This document shows positions 26,555-34,718 of a stretch of 64,000 nucleotides of DNA, piece after piece. Both the position numbers and the translations under genes were made by a program. Source of the DNA: CAUPWF01 sp964369775 (GTDB taxonomy: Bacteria > Bacillota > Clostridia > Lachnospirales > Lachnospiraceae); NCBI GenBank assembly GCA_964369775.1, contig CAYJHQ010000005.1, positions 1 to 64,000 of the forward strand, read 5' to 3'. Below the pieces are notes generated by a model. That model was not told the DNA's origin. It did no database searches and saw nothing but the letters and a program-made list of their open reading frames with translations. Within the stretch, counting starts at the first letter, position 1. Every line of letters begins with the position of its first letter.

Positions 26555-27640
26555 CTATTTAAAAACCACACAATAATTTCCGTCCTTCGTTCTACACTTA
26601 GAGCAATGCACGCAGATTGCCTTTTTACGGTCCCCATTTTTCCAACGCTTAATTAACTCTGGTTCTGCGAGCAAAGGTCTGCAAATTGCGATGAAATCAA
26701 TGTTACTCTCATTGATTAGAGTTTCCATTTTATCAATATTTTTAAACCCTCCAACTGTCATTACTGGAATAGTTAGCTCATCGCTTATTATCTTTGCATA
26801 TTCAACGAAAAACCCCTCATCATTTATTTTGAAACCATCATATTCTTGACCTACCATTGACTTAGCTTTTCCATGTACATTTCCACTTAATTCAATAGCG
26901 TCTACGCCTAATTTTTCTAGCTCCTTACAGACAATTCGAGTCTCATCGAAAGTCAATCCACCTTGGAAGAATTCTGTTGCTGTCAATTTTATAAGTATAG
27001 GATAATCATTTCCGACTGACGTACGTACTTTTGTATATATTTCTTTCAGAAAACGCATTCGATTTTCTAAGCTTCCACCGTATTCATCTTCCCTTCTATT
27101 GTAATAAGGACTTAAGAACTGATTGATGAGATAAGTGTGAGCACCATGGATTTCGACTGCGTCAAACCCTGCTTCTTTCCCACGTCTTGCAGCATTTGCA
27201 AATGCATCTTCAATATAGGCGATATCTTCTTTGGTCATTTTGGTGCCGACTACACCAGTTGTCAATTCAGCAACTTCACTTGGAGCAAATATGGTTCTGT
27301 CTTCCACATTATAAGTGGTTTTTGTTCCACCGTAAGCAATTTGAAGTACAATCTTCGAACCATAACTTTGTACCATCTCTGTCAATTTTTTGTATTCTTC
27401 AACAAAAGAATCGTCGTAAATTCCCATCATTCCAGGATTTGGTTGTTCTTCTTTTACTATGTTTGCGTATCCAGTGATAATTAGTCCAACATTTCCCTTT
27501 GCTAACTTTTCGTAAACATCAAATAGTGGATCTGTCAAATGACCTTCGCTTGTTGCCATGTTTTCCCAGGTGGCACTGCGGACACATCTATTTTGTACTT
27601 CTATAGTACCTAATTTAGCTGATTCAAATATTTTTTTCAT
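26555..27640 (-). CDS. NADH:flavin oxidoreductase (Old Yellow Enzyme family)
   Basis: A 361-residue FMN-dependent TIM-barrel reductase. It opens KIFESAKLGTIEVQNRCVRSATWE and carries FDAVEIHGAHTYLINQFLSPYYNRR (FMN/active-site His) with DEYGGSLENRMRF. The late FIAICRPLLAEPEL is followed by a short cysteine-rich tail (CVHCSKCRTKDGNYC). This OYE-only version lacks the second flavin domain of 2,4-dienoyl-CoA reductase. AAAGGA is 9 bases upstream of the ATG at 27640; the frame extends to 27664 without a ribosome site. It reduces activated C=C bonds; the natural substrate is unknown. Confidence 0.88.
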   Translation of the reverse strand: MKKIFESAKLGTIEVQNRCVRSATWENMATSEGHLTDPLFDVYEKLAKGNVGLIITGYANIVKEEQPNPGMMGIYDDSFVEEYKKLTEMVQSYGSKIVLQIAYGGTKTTYNVEDRTIFAPSEVAELTTGVVGTKMTKEDIAYIEDAFANAARRGKEAGFDAVEIHGAHTYLINQFLSPYYNRREDEYGGSLENRMRFLKEIYTKVRTSVGNDYPILIKLTATEFFQGGLTFDETRIVCKELEKLGVDAIELSGNVHGKAKSMVGQEYDGFKINDEGFFVEYAKIISDELTIPVMTVGGFKNIDKMETLINESNIDFIAICRPLLAEPELIKRWKNGDRKKAICVHCSKCRTKDGNYCVVFK

Positions 27641-27669
27641 ATTATTAATTCCTTTCGTAATCACTGGTT

Positions 27670-27698
27670 ATTGTAACATTTATTCAAATCTAGTACAA
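27670..27698 (-). promoter_or_regulatory. Promoter of the OYE-RmlD-like operon
   Basis: Minus strand: TTGTAC (27693-27698), a 17-bp spacer and TACAAT (27670-27675), about 30 bases before the start codon. Confidence 0.6.
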
Positions 27699-27754
27699 TA
27701 GTAGTAATACAGTGAACTGATTGATTAAAATTGATTGAGAAGGGTGATGAAATC

Positions 27755-28099
27755 ATGGAAGAGCGAACTATCGGCTTTATAATATGGACAGTATCGGTAT
27801 TGCCAATATTTATTTTGGGAGTGTTTTGTATAGTTTCGACGACACAGAGACAGTTTGGATTTTGGAGCAATATACCAAAAGTCGAGGTGAAGGATGTGAG
27901 GTCATATAATCGGGCATTGGGGAAATTATTTGTAGGCTCTTCAATAGGAATAGAACTGCTAGGATTACCATTATTAGTAGGAGATGATTCACCGTTAATA
28001 CTTTTATCTATTATAGGAACCATGATTCTAGTAATAATAACGATGATTATATATGTTTTAGTCATAGAGCCTAAATATAGAAAAAAGCCCACTGAGTGA
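27755..28099 (+). CDS. Small three-helix membrane protein, DUF3784-like
   Basis: A 114-residue protein with three hydrophobic helices (about 5-25, 60-75 and 80-103). The stretch VKDVRSYNRALGKLFVGSSI between helix 1 and 2 resembles the small DUF3784-type membrane proteins of Firmicutes. Function is unknown. GAAGGG lies about 9 bases before the ATG at 27755. It stands in front of an HPP-family gene on the same strand, 34 bases apart. Confidence 0.65.
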   Translation: MEERTIGFIIWTVSVLPIFILGVFCIVSTTQRQFGFWSNIPKVEVKDVRSYNRALGKLFVGSSIGIELLGLPLLVGDDSPLILLSIIGTMILVIITMIIYVLVIEPKYRKKPTE

Positions 28100-28133
28100 G
28101 CAATTTTGTTTGTCTTAAAGGAGTGTGATACAT

Positions 28134-28619
28134 ATGAAGAAACCTAATCTAAGTAAAGCAGAGATTCGACTTTGCTTTCTACGCAGTCTCTGCGTTGCTG
28201 TTTTTGTATTGTTTTCATTATTCATAGCGCACCAAATACATGATCGTATTTGGATAGTCTCTATTGCTGCTAGTGCTTTTATTGCATTTGCCTTTCCAAA
28301 AGCAGATTCAGTACGAACCAGTGTGCTTGTAGGCGGTTATATATCAGCATGCATATGGGGAATTGTATTTTCTTATGTTTTAGCATGGATTGGACATGCT
28401 TATATTAATACAATCATTCTTTGTGGTTGTGCGATATTCTTGACCTCTTTTTGCATGACAGTGCTCGATGTAGAGCATCCACCAGCAGCGGCATTAACAA
28501 TTAGTATAGTGATTTCGGATGTACCTTTAGAGTTGGGGGGTGCCTCAATGTTATGTGTAGTAGTGCTATGTGTAATTAAAAAGCCTCTTGCACGTATTAT
28601 TCTACGAGAAAAACAATAA
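28134..28619 (+). CDS. HPP-family integral membrane protein
   Basis: A 161-residue protein with four predicted helices. The signature is VLDVEHPPAAALTISIVISD, carrying the His-Pro-Pro motif that names the family, and IAASAFIAFAFPKADS lies earlier. HPP proteins are reported as nitrite or small-anion transport candidates in plastids and cyanobacteria; the bacterial role is unsettled. AAAGGAG (28119-28125) is 8 bases before the ATG at 28134. Confidence 0.85.
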   Translation: MKKPNLSKAEIRLCFLRSLCVAVFVLFSLFIAHQIHDRIWIVSIAASAFIAFAFPKADSVRTSVLVGGYISACIWGIVFSYVLAWIGHAYINTIILCGCAIFLTSFCMTVLDVEHPPAAALTISIVISDVPLELGGASMLCVVVLCVIKKPLARIILREKQ

Positions 28620-28627
28620 GGTGTAAG

Positions 28628-29644
28628 TTACTGTAGGTAACTCATCAGAAGCTTCACAGTATTTTCAACAGCGTTTATATGAGTTCTCTCCATTCCATGG
28701 GAGGCGTGAACTCCTGGTCCTATTAAGGCGCCTCTCACATTATTTCCACCGCGAAGTGCAGCACCTACATCACTTCCGTAAAAAGGATAGACGTCCACGG
28801 CATAGTCTAGGCTATTTTCTTTTGCTAGTTGAACGAGCTTTGAAACCATTTCGTAATCATAAGGTCCGCCAGAATCTTTAGCGCAGATGCTTACGTCGTA
28901 TTCTGTGCAAGATAAGTCATTGCCTATACATCCCATATCGACAGCGATTAGCTCTGAGATATCATCAGGAAGATGACTTGAACCATGTCCTACTTCCTCA
29001 TATGTGGAAATAACACATATGACATTGTTAGCAGGGACTATATTTTTTTCTTTCCATTCTTTTAGCAGTGCGAAAATGCAAGCGACACTTTGTTTATCAT
29101 CGATAAAGCGAGATTTAATAAATCCGCTTTCTGTAATTGTAGTCTTTGTATCAATTGCGATGTAATCACCATTTCCAATGCCTAGTTTTTCAACGTCTTC
29201 TTTATTTTTTGCAACCTCATCAATTCGAACGTGCATGTTGTCACAAGTTCGAGCCAATTCACTTGCATCTTTAAATACATGAGCAGCAGGAGAATTGCTT
29301 AAAATAGTACCAGTGTAAATTTTGTTATTTCTTGTGATAATTCGACAATATTCGCCATCTAAAGTTGGGAGTATTGGACCGCCGATATTTGTAAAGGCGA
29401 GAGTTCCATCACTTTTTATGCTCCGAACCATTAGTCCTAAAGTATCCACATGTCCTGATATGCCTATAGTTCTATCATTTTTTCCTTTTACATGTATCAG
29501 GAGATTCCCTTTTTCATTTTGAGTAGTGCGATACCCTAGTTGTTTTGCTTCGCTTTTGAGAAATTCTACTACATTTTTACAATATCCGCTTGGGCTATCG
29601 ATTGCCATTATTTTTTTTGTCATGCTATAAATATATTCTCTCAT
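28628..29644 (-). CDS. M42-family metallopeptidase (second copy)
   Basis: A 338-residue di-metal aminopeptidase. Motifs: GISGHVDTLGLMVR, RFIDDKQSVACIFAL, STYEEVGHGSSH, AVDMGCIGND and the C-terminal GVHASHGMERTH. It differs clearly from the M42 enzyme at 23384, for example in the longer middle domain, so the two are not a recent duplication. It is the last gene of a minus-strand unit after malY-like and ybaK genes. AAAGGGAAC precedes the ATG. Confidence 0.88.
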   Translation of the reverse strand: MREYIYSMTKKIMAIDSPSGYCKNVVEFLKSEAKQLGYRTTQNEKGNLLIHVKGKNDRTIGISGHVDTLGLMVRSIKSDGTLAFTNIGGPILPTLDGEYCRIITRNNKIYTGTILSNSPAAHVFKDASELARTCDNMHVRIDEVAKNKEDVEKLGIGNGDYIAIDTKTTITESGFIKSRFIDDKQSVACIFALLKEWKEKNIVPANNVICVISTYEEVGHGSSHLPDDISELIAVDMGCIGNDLSCTEYDVSICAKDSGGPYDYEMVSKLVQLAKENSLDYAVDVYPFYGSDVGAALRGGNNVRGALIGPGVHASHGMERTHINAVENTVKLLMSYLQ

Positions 29645-29659
29645 ATTTTTGTTCCCTTT

Positions 29660-30130
29660 CTAATCTATTAAATCGCTATATGTTCCATCGACTAATTGCG
29701 ATAAATCGCTAGGGTTTATCAGTACTTGAGCACCTCTTACCCCTGCACTGATTGCAATTTTTTCAAAGAGTAGAGCTGTCTCATCGATATAAGTTGGAAA
29801 ATTTTTTTTCATTCCAATAGAAGTACAACCGCCTCTGATATATCCTGTAAGCGGAAGTAAGTCTTTCATAGCGATCATCTCTACTTTTTTATTATTAGAG
29901 ATTTTAGCTACATTTTTCAAGTTGAGCTCTTGGGCAACAGGGATACAGCACACAAGGTATCCGCTTTTGTCTCCTTTGAGAACCAATGTTTTAAAAACAG
30001 TATTTGGATCTTGTCGGAGCACTTGTGCTACATGAATTCCAGACAAGTCGGATTCATCAACTTGATATTCTAGAACTTCGTAGGGAATGTTCTCTGAATC
30101 TAGAATTCTCATTGCATTTGTCTTCTTCAT
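29660..30130 (-). CDS. ybaK: Cys-tRNA(Pro)/Cys-tRNA(Cys) deacylase, YbaK/EbsC family
   Basis: A 156-residue editing protein. It has the INS/YbaK fold: KTNAMRILDSENIPYEVLEYQ start, KTLVLKG with the conserved lysine, YLVCCIPVAQELNLK and a glycine-rich GYIRGGCTSIGMKK. Such proteins hydrolyse cysteine mischarged on tRNA-Pro. GGAGGTTATATC precedes its ATG. Its location beside a cystathionine beta-lyase-like enzyme gives the unit a sulfur amino-acid flavour. Confidence 0.9.
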   Translation of the reverse strand: MKKTNAMRILDSENIPYEVLEYQVDESDLSGIHVAQVLRQDPNTVFKTLVLKGDKSGYLVCCIPVAQELNLKNVAKISNNKKVEMIAMKDLLPLTGYIRGGCTSIGMKKNFPTYIDETALLFEKIAISAGVRGAQVLINPSDLSQLVDGTYSDLID

Positions 30131-30161
30131 ATTGATATAACCTCCATCACTTGCAATAGCT

Positions 30162-31352
30162 TTATTTTGCGATATCCTTAAACTCGCGCTCTAAGGCTAA
30201 TAGAGCTTCTTTGATAAATGACCTAGAGCTTGTTGGATTTACTCGCATACGAAGATCTCCATTTTGGAAGAAGGAGCGGCCATCATTTGCGATAAAACCA
30301 GCTCTATTAATCGCTCTTTCTAACATTTCTTCATGGCTGATTCCTAACTTGCTAAAATCTAACCATAAAAGGTAGGTGGCTTCTGGCTTCTGGCAAGTAA
30401 TCTTAGGCAATCTGGTTTTTAAAAATTCAATGATATAGTCCATGTTTTTACTGATATAATCCACGCAGGCATCTAACCATGGCTGGCCAACTTCGTAAGC
30501 GGCAATAGTGCTATCCACTGCAAGCACAGCGCCTTGATTACAATGCAAGTATTCGGAAGAAAGTTCTACTTTTTTTGCAAGTTCATCATTGTAACAGATG
30601 GAATAAGAGGAAACCATTCCAGCTAAATTATAACCTTTAGAAGGAGAGTACATAGATACCGCAATTTCTTTTGCCCTAGCGTCTGCAAGAACTAAAGGAA
30701 GGTGTCTTTTCTCTTGGTCAATAATCATGTCAGACCAAATTTCATCGGAAATAATAGCAACGTTATGCTTTAGGCAGATATCAACAATTTGTGTCATCTC
30801 TTCCTTCGTCCAAATGCGTCCTGTTGGATTGTGAGGATTGCAAAAGATATGAACTTTAATTTTTTCTTTTATAATTGTTTCTTCAAAACTCTTATAATCA
30901 ATGGTAAAGTATCCGTTTTCATCTTCTATTAAAGCATTAGGGATAACGATACGGTTCATATTTTGGATAACCTTTGTAAATCCTGGATAAGTTGGAGAAT
31001 GTACAAGCACTCCGTCCCCTTCATTTGTAAATAGATTAAGGACGTGGCAGACACCAGCTAATACGGAGTTTTGGTAGTGGATATGTTTTTTCTCTAGAAA
31101 ATTTACACCATATCTACTCTTGTGCCAATTAATAATCGAATCGTAATAACGATCCCCCATGACGTAGTATCCGAAGATTCTATGCTCCATACGTTTTAAT
31201 AGCACTTCCATAATTTCAGGAGCAGTTTCGTAGTCCATATCTGCGACCCATAGAGGAAAGTTTACTTCTGGAATATTTTTATAAGGAATATCTTCGTATT
31301 TTGTTGCTTCGCTTCCTATTCTTTCAATTTTTGTGTCAAATGTATAGTTCAA
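30162..31352 (-). CDS. MalY/PatB-type PLP-dependent cystathionine beta-lyase/aminotransferase
   Basis: A 396-residue fold-type I PLP enzyme. The family opening (YEDIPYKNIPEVNFPLWVADMD) is clear. HNPTGRIWTKEEM binds the cofactor, and the Schiff-base lysine lies in MYSPSKGYNLAGM. RMRVNPTSSRSFIKEAL binds the substrate carboxylate. MalY/PatB enzymes split cystathionine or cysteine to pyruvate, ammonia and a thiol. The start codon is TTG (31350-31352) with AAGGAG nine bases upstream. It heads a three-gene minus-strand unit with a good promoter. Confidence 0.9.
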   Translation of the reverse strand: MNYTFDTKIERIGSEATKYEDIPYKNIPEVNFPLWVADMDYETAPEIMEVLLKRMEHRIFGYYVMGDRYYDSIINWHKSRYGVNFLEKKHIHYQNSVLAGVCHVLNLFTNEGDGVLVHSPTYPGFTKVIQNMNRIVIPNALIEDENGYFTIDYKSFEETIIKEKIKVHIFCNPHNPTGRIWTKEEMTQIVDICLKHNVAIISDEIWSDMIIDQEKRHLPLVLADARAKEIAVSMYSPSKGYNLAGMVSSYSICYNDELAKKVELSSEYLHCNQGAVLAVDSTIAAYEVGQPWLDACVDYISKNMDYIIEFLKTRLPKITCQKPEATYLLWLDFSKLGISHEEMLERAINRAGFIANDGRSFFQNGDLRMRVNPTSSRSFIKEALLALEREFKDIAK

Positions 31353-31423
31353 ATCTTTTTTCTCCTTAGCATCATTCGATTTCGACTCCTTTTTGTTTTA
31401 ATTAGGATTCGACTTATGGGTTC

Positions 31424-31452
31424 ACTATACATCATTTTAGATACGACAACAA
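31424..31452 (-). promoter_or_regulatory. Promoter of the malY-ybaK-M42 unit
   Basis: Minus strand: TTGTTG (31447-31452), a 17-bp spacer and TATAGT (31424-31429). Confidence 0.55.
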
Positions 31453-31487
31453 GTCTTAATTTCTAAAGATTCCTAGGAAAGGGATTA

Positions 31488-31516
31488 TTGAAAATTACGA
31501 CTCTATATGCTACACT
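31488..31516 (+). promoter_or_regulatory. Promoter of the DUF2974 hydrolase gene
   Basis: TTGAAA (31488-31493), a 17-bp spacer and TACACT (31511-31516), 45 bases upstream of the GTG start. Confidence 0.55.
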
Positions 31517-31560
31517 TTCCAGAGAAGATACGGAGCCAATAATACAAGGAGTGGATAGGT

Positions 31561-32742
31561 GTGAAACGTTTGAAAAATATACAGATAAAGGAAAAACGAT
31601 TAAAAAAAATAGTGAAGAGAAACAAGACGATAGTTGAGTATATAGAGTCACAGATGAAAACATTTGAGGAATTGCCATTTAACGAAGTGGACAGTTTGAT
31701 TTTTTCACAGATGAGTTATATGAATCTAGACAGGGTTGTTAGTTCTTTCGAAGATAGCTTAGGCCAATGGATTGAAATTTTATCTCTATATCGTGCAGAA
31801 GAATTTGATGGATTGGTGTTTAAGACGCTCAATCCACCACTAAATAGAGAACTCTTACGTGTTATATGTGCGAGTCCGAGATATCGAACAGTGCTTATGA
31901 ATTATCATGCAGATAAATATGATAAGGAAAGTGAACTACAATTTTCGGCAGTGACATTTAAATTGCCGACAGGAGAAATTTTAGTTACATATAGAGGAAC
32001 TGATGCTACATTCATAGGATGGAAAGAAGATTTTAACATGGTATATAAATCCCCAGTTCCAAGCCAGATAGAAGCTGAGAGATACCTTGAGAGTGTGGCG
32101 AGTAGAACAGATGGGGATATTATCGTGCAAGGTCATTCTAAAGGTGGAAATCTTGCAGTGTATAGTGGAGTTAATGCGAGTGAAAGCGTACAAGAAAGAA
32201 TTGTAACGATATATGATTTAGATGGTCCAGGATTTCCAATGAATTTTTACGAAAATAATAAACATAAAGAAGTAGAACATAAAATAAAAAAAATAATTCC
32301 AGAAGGATCTGTGGTAGGAATTCTGATGGAGAGTGTAGGGAAGATAAAGATAATTAAAAGCAATAGTGTAGGGCTTAGACAACACGAACCATTTACATGG
32401 AAGATTGTAGGTAAGCGATTTATGGAAAGTGAGGAAATTGCAAACAGTTCTAAGCGCATGGATCGAACTATAAATACATGGGTAGAGAACTTAAGCATAG
32501 AGCAAAGACAGATGTTAGTAGAGACGCTATTTACAATAATTAGCGTGTCGAAGGCAGAACATATACAAGAATTTGCATCTTACGCCATTAAAGAAAAGGA
32601 CATGATTCGAGAGGCTATAAAAGACATGGATGAAGAGACCTCAAATGCAATCAAAGAAATGATTATGACATTAGTTAGGATGTCAATCTCTATAAATGGA
32701 GATGAAGAACGTAGAGGATTTTCGATTATTAATAAAGACTAA
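31561..32742 (+). CDS. DUF2974 (Mbeg1-like) alpha/beta hydrolase
   Basis: A 393-residue cytosolic protein of the lipase-like alpha/beta hydrolase class. The nucleophile elbow GHSKGGNLA and the preceding VTYRGTD oxyanion-side strand are visible, and ...YDLDGPGF offers the next acidic element. The N-terminal 30 residues are very basic. The family is widespread in Firmicutes with unknown substrate. The start is GTG with AAGGAG nine bases upstream. It is a single-gene unit with its own promoter and a strong terminator. Confidence 0.8.
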   Translation: MKRLKNIQIKEKRLKKIVKRNKTIVEYIESQMKTFEELPFNEVDSLIFSQMSYMNLDRVVSSFEDSLGQWIEILSLYRAEEFDGLVFKTLNPPLNRELLRVICASPRYRTVLMNYHADKYDKESELQFSAVTFKLPTGEILVTYRGTDATFIGWKEDFNMVYKSPVPSQIEAERYLESVASRTDGDIIVQGHSKGGNLAVYSGVNASESVQERIVTIYDLDGPGFPMNFYENNKHKEVEHKIKKIIPEGSVVGILMESVGKIKIIKSNSVGLRQHEPFTWKIVGKRFMESEEIANSSKRMDRTINTWVENLSIEQRQMLVETLFTIISVSKAEHIQEFASYAIKEKDMIREAIKDMDEETSNAIKEMIMTLVRMSISINGDEERRGFSIINKD

Positions 32743-32746
32743 AAGA

Positions 32747-32783
32747 AAACAGGTGTATGGGAAAATCGACCATACACCTGTTT
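32747..32783. terminator. Bidirectional terminator between DUF2974 and fetB-like genes
   Basis: A 14-bp perfect stem (32747-32760 with 32770-32783), A run before and T run after. Confidence 0.9.
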
Positions 32784-32790
32784 GAGTTTA

Positions 32791-33564
32791 TTAGATTAAA
32801 AATTGATTTTCTTTGTTATAAAGTGTCTTGTAACCTAGATTGAGTGCTAGGTATACGGAAAGTGAAACTACTGCTGCTAAACAGATATTTATCGAAATTT
32901 GGTATAAAATCGCAGTAGTAGGAGACTCACCCGATAACATCTGACCAGTCATCATACCAGGAAGTGAAACGATTCCCATTCCAAGCATGGAATTTATAGT
33001 AGGTAAAAGCGCAGTTTCAAGTGCAGTGTTCACAAAAGGTTTTAGGATGTTTTTAGGCTTGGCACCTTGATTCAAAAGCACTTCTATCTGTAGTTTTGAA
33101 TCTTGAATTTTTGATATGAATGTTCGAACTCCTAAGGTAATACCAGTCATTGCATTACCTAGTATCATGCCGCTTATTGGTATCGTGTATTGAGGATTAA
33201 AGATGCTTTCGCCAATCACGACAGTTATAAAAAAGGCTATAATTAAAATTCCAGATAGGCTTATAGAAAAGGCAATGATTAATTTAAAAGTATTATTTAG
33301 CCCCTTATTTACTGAAAGAATTCTATGTACTGCGAATATACTCATTAAGATAACATAAGCACATACGAGAATAGGCGATGGGTTATCAAAAATATACATT
33401 AACACATAGCCAGAAAGGGTGAGTTGAATAGTCATTCTAATACTACCGATAATCAATAACTTTGTCTGCTCGATTTTACTCATCTTCATTATAATAGCAA
33501 CTATAATAAGAAGAAGATAAATTAGAGCGAAATTAAAAATACTAATTTGCACAGCGTCACTCAT
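32791..33564 (-). CDS. FetB-like ABC exporter permease (UPF0014)
   Basis: A 257-residue membrane protein with about seven helices. It matches the UPF0014/FetB pattern: SIRMTIQLTLSGYVLMYIF early, PISGMILGNAMTGITLGVRTF, then LPTINSMLGMGIVSLPGMMTGQML. FetAB in E. coli exports iron under oxidative stress; related pairs are of unknown substrate. The ATG at 33564 is used because GGAGGT lies 8 bases upstream; the frame continues to a GTG that is part of that ribosome site. It overlaps the ATPase gene by 8 bases. Confidence 0.88.
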   Translation of the reverse strand: MSDAVQISIFNFALIYLLLIIVAIIMKMSKIEQTKLLIIGSIRMTIQLTLSGYVLMYIFDNPSPILVCAYVILMSIFAVHRILSVNKGLNNTFKLIIAFSISLSGILIIAFFITVVIGESIFNPQYTIPISGMILGNAMTGITLGVRTFISKIQDSKLQIEVLLNQGAKPKNILKPFVNTALETALLPTINSMLGMGIVSLPGMMTGQMLSGESPTTAILYQISINICLAAVVSLSVYLALNLGYKTLYNKENQFLI

Positions 33565-34183
33565 TAATTTTACCTCCACTTAAAGTTACTATATTTTCAG
33601 CGAATCTCTCTGTCAGTTTGTTATCATGGCTGATAACGACTAGAGTTTTGTCGTTTTCTTTGATGTAATTAATTATATTTTGTAGCACTTTGACAGATAA
33701 GTTATAGTCAAGGGCGGATGTTGGTTCATCGAGCATAATAATTTCTGAATCCATAGAGAGACAAATAGCAAGATATACTCTTTGTTTTTCTCCACCTGAG
33801 AGTGTGTCACATAATACATCTAAGGAAAAGTTGGCTTCGGTTAAGGATAAGAAGAATTTCATTCTTTCTTCTGTTAGGTTAGGGGTGTCACAATAAGTAT
33901 AAAAAAGTGTAAAGTTATCTTTTATGGAGCCGCTAAATAAAAATGTAGTTTGTGATATCAGTTTTACTTCTTTTCGAAGTAAAATAGTGTCAAATTCAGT
34001 GATTGGTTGATCTTTATAGAAAATTTCGCCGTTAGAGCAATTTTCTATTCTATTAAAGAGTTTTAAGAGCGTGCTTTTTCCACATCCGCTTTCACCAGTA
34101 ATAAAGTTGATTTTTGATTTTATAATATGGATGTCTTTGTAGAAAATAAAGTCTTTAAAACACAAATTTCTTGTTTTTAACAT
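33557..34183 (-). CDS. FetA-like ABC transporter ATPase
   Basis: A 208-residue ATPase. Walker A is GESGCGKSTLLK, the signature LSGGEKQRVYLA, Walker B IIMLDEPTSALD, and the switch histidine lies in VVISHD. It is shorter than typical importer ATPases, as FetA is. AAGGAG lies ahead of the ATG. It is encoded just before its permease partner and divergent from a PadR regulator whose operator region lies between them. Confidence 0.9.
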   Translation of the reverse strand: MLKTRNLCFKDFIFYKDIHIIKSKINFITGESGCGKSTLLKLFNRIENCSNGEIFYKDQPITEFDTILLRKEVKLISQTTFLFSGSIKDNFTLFYTYCDTPNLTEERMKFFLSLTEANFSLDVLCDTLSGGEKQRVYLAICLSMDSEIIMLDEPTSALDYNLSVKVLQNIINYIKENDKTLVVISHDNKLTERFAENIVTLSGGKINE

Positions 34184-34192
34184 GAGTTCTCC

Positions 34193-34221
34193 TTGATTTC
34201 TAAGTTTCTAGATTGTATAAT
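34193..34221 (+). promoter_or_regulatory. Promoter of the PadR regulator gene
   Basis: TTGATT (34193-34198), a 17-bp spacer and TATAAT (34216-34221). The -35 lies just before the fetA-like start, so the divergent transcripts share this short region. Confidence 0.6.
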
Positions 34222-34223
34222 AG

Positions 34224-34270
34224 TTGTATCGAATCAAGATAATGAATGACGATATCGAAATTCGATACAA
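34224..34270. promoter_or_regulatory. Inverted-repeat operator at the PadR/fetAB-like divergent promoter
   Basis: TTGTATCGAAT (34224-34234) and its exact reverse complement ATTCGATACAA (34260-34270) flank 25 bases. In addition TATCGAAATTCGATA (34253-34267) is itself a perfect 15-base palindrome. So three ATCGAA half-sites lie just downstream of the PadR -10. This is well placed to repress both directions. Confidence 0.65.
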
Positions 34271-34295
34271 TGATAATAACATAAGGAGTATAAAA

Positions 34296-34598
34296 ATGCA
34301 AGAGCCGATTTTAAGAAAATTATTTTTAGGATTTATTCAAATTCACATATTGCATCATGCGAAAAAGGAACCAGTGTTTGGTGCATTTATGATCGAAGAG
34401 TTGAAAGCTCACGGATATGACATAAGCCCAGGGACACTTTATCCGATTTTTCATAATCTAGAAAAAGCAGAGTTGCTAACGGTAGAGAGTAAGAACATAG
34501 AAGGAAAGATAAGGAAGTACTATTCGATAACAGAAAAAGGAGAGGAAGTCCTGATAGAAGCTCGGAAGAAGGCTAAGGAGCTTATGGGAGAGATTTAA
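34296..34598 (+). CDS. PadR-family transcriptional regulator
   Basis: A 100-residue winged-helix repressor of the short PadR type. The motif region HHAKKEPVFGAFMIEELKAHG leads into ISPGTLYPIFHNLEKAELL, which is diagnostic, and a GKIRKYYSITEKGEEVL wing follows. The ATG at 34296 has AAGGAG upstream; the frame remains open to 34224 across the operator, which cannot be coding if the promoter is right. It probably controls the divergent FetAB-like exporter and itself. PadR regulators often sense hydrophobic ligands handled by a neighbouring ABC exporter. Confidence 0.88.
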   Translation: MQEPILRKLFLGFIQIHILHHAKKEPVFGAFMIEELKAHGYDISPGTLYPIFHNLEKAELLTVESKNIEGKIRKYYSITEKGEEVLIEARKKAKELMGEI

Positions 34599-34718
34599 GA
34601 ATTTATGGGATTTTAAGAAAGGTAGATACACGATTTACTTGCAATAATCTTAAATTTGAGTTATATTGTATAGAACTACCCTCATGGGGTAGGAATTAAA
34701 ATAAAGAGAGGAATAGTT

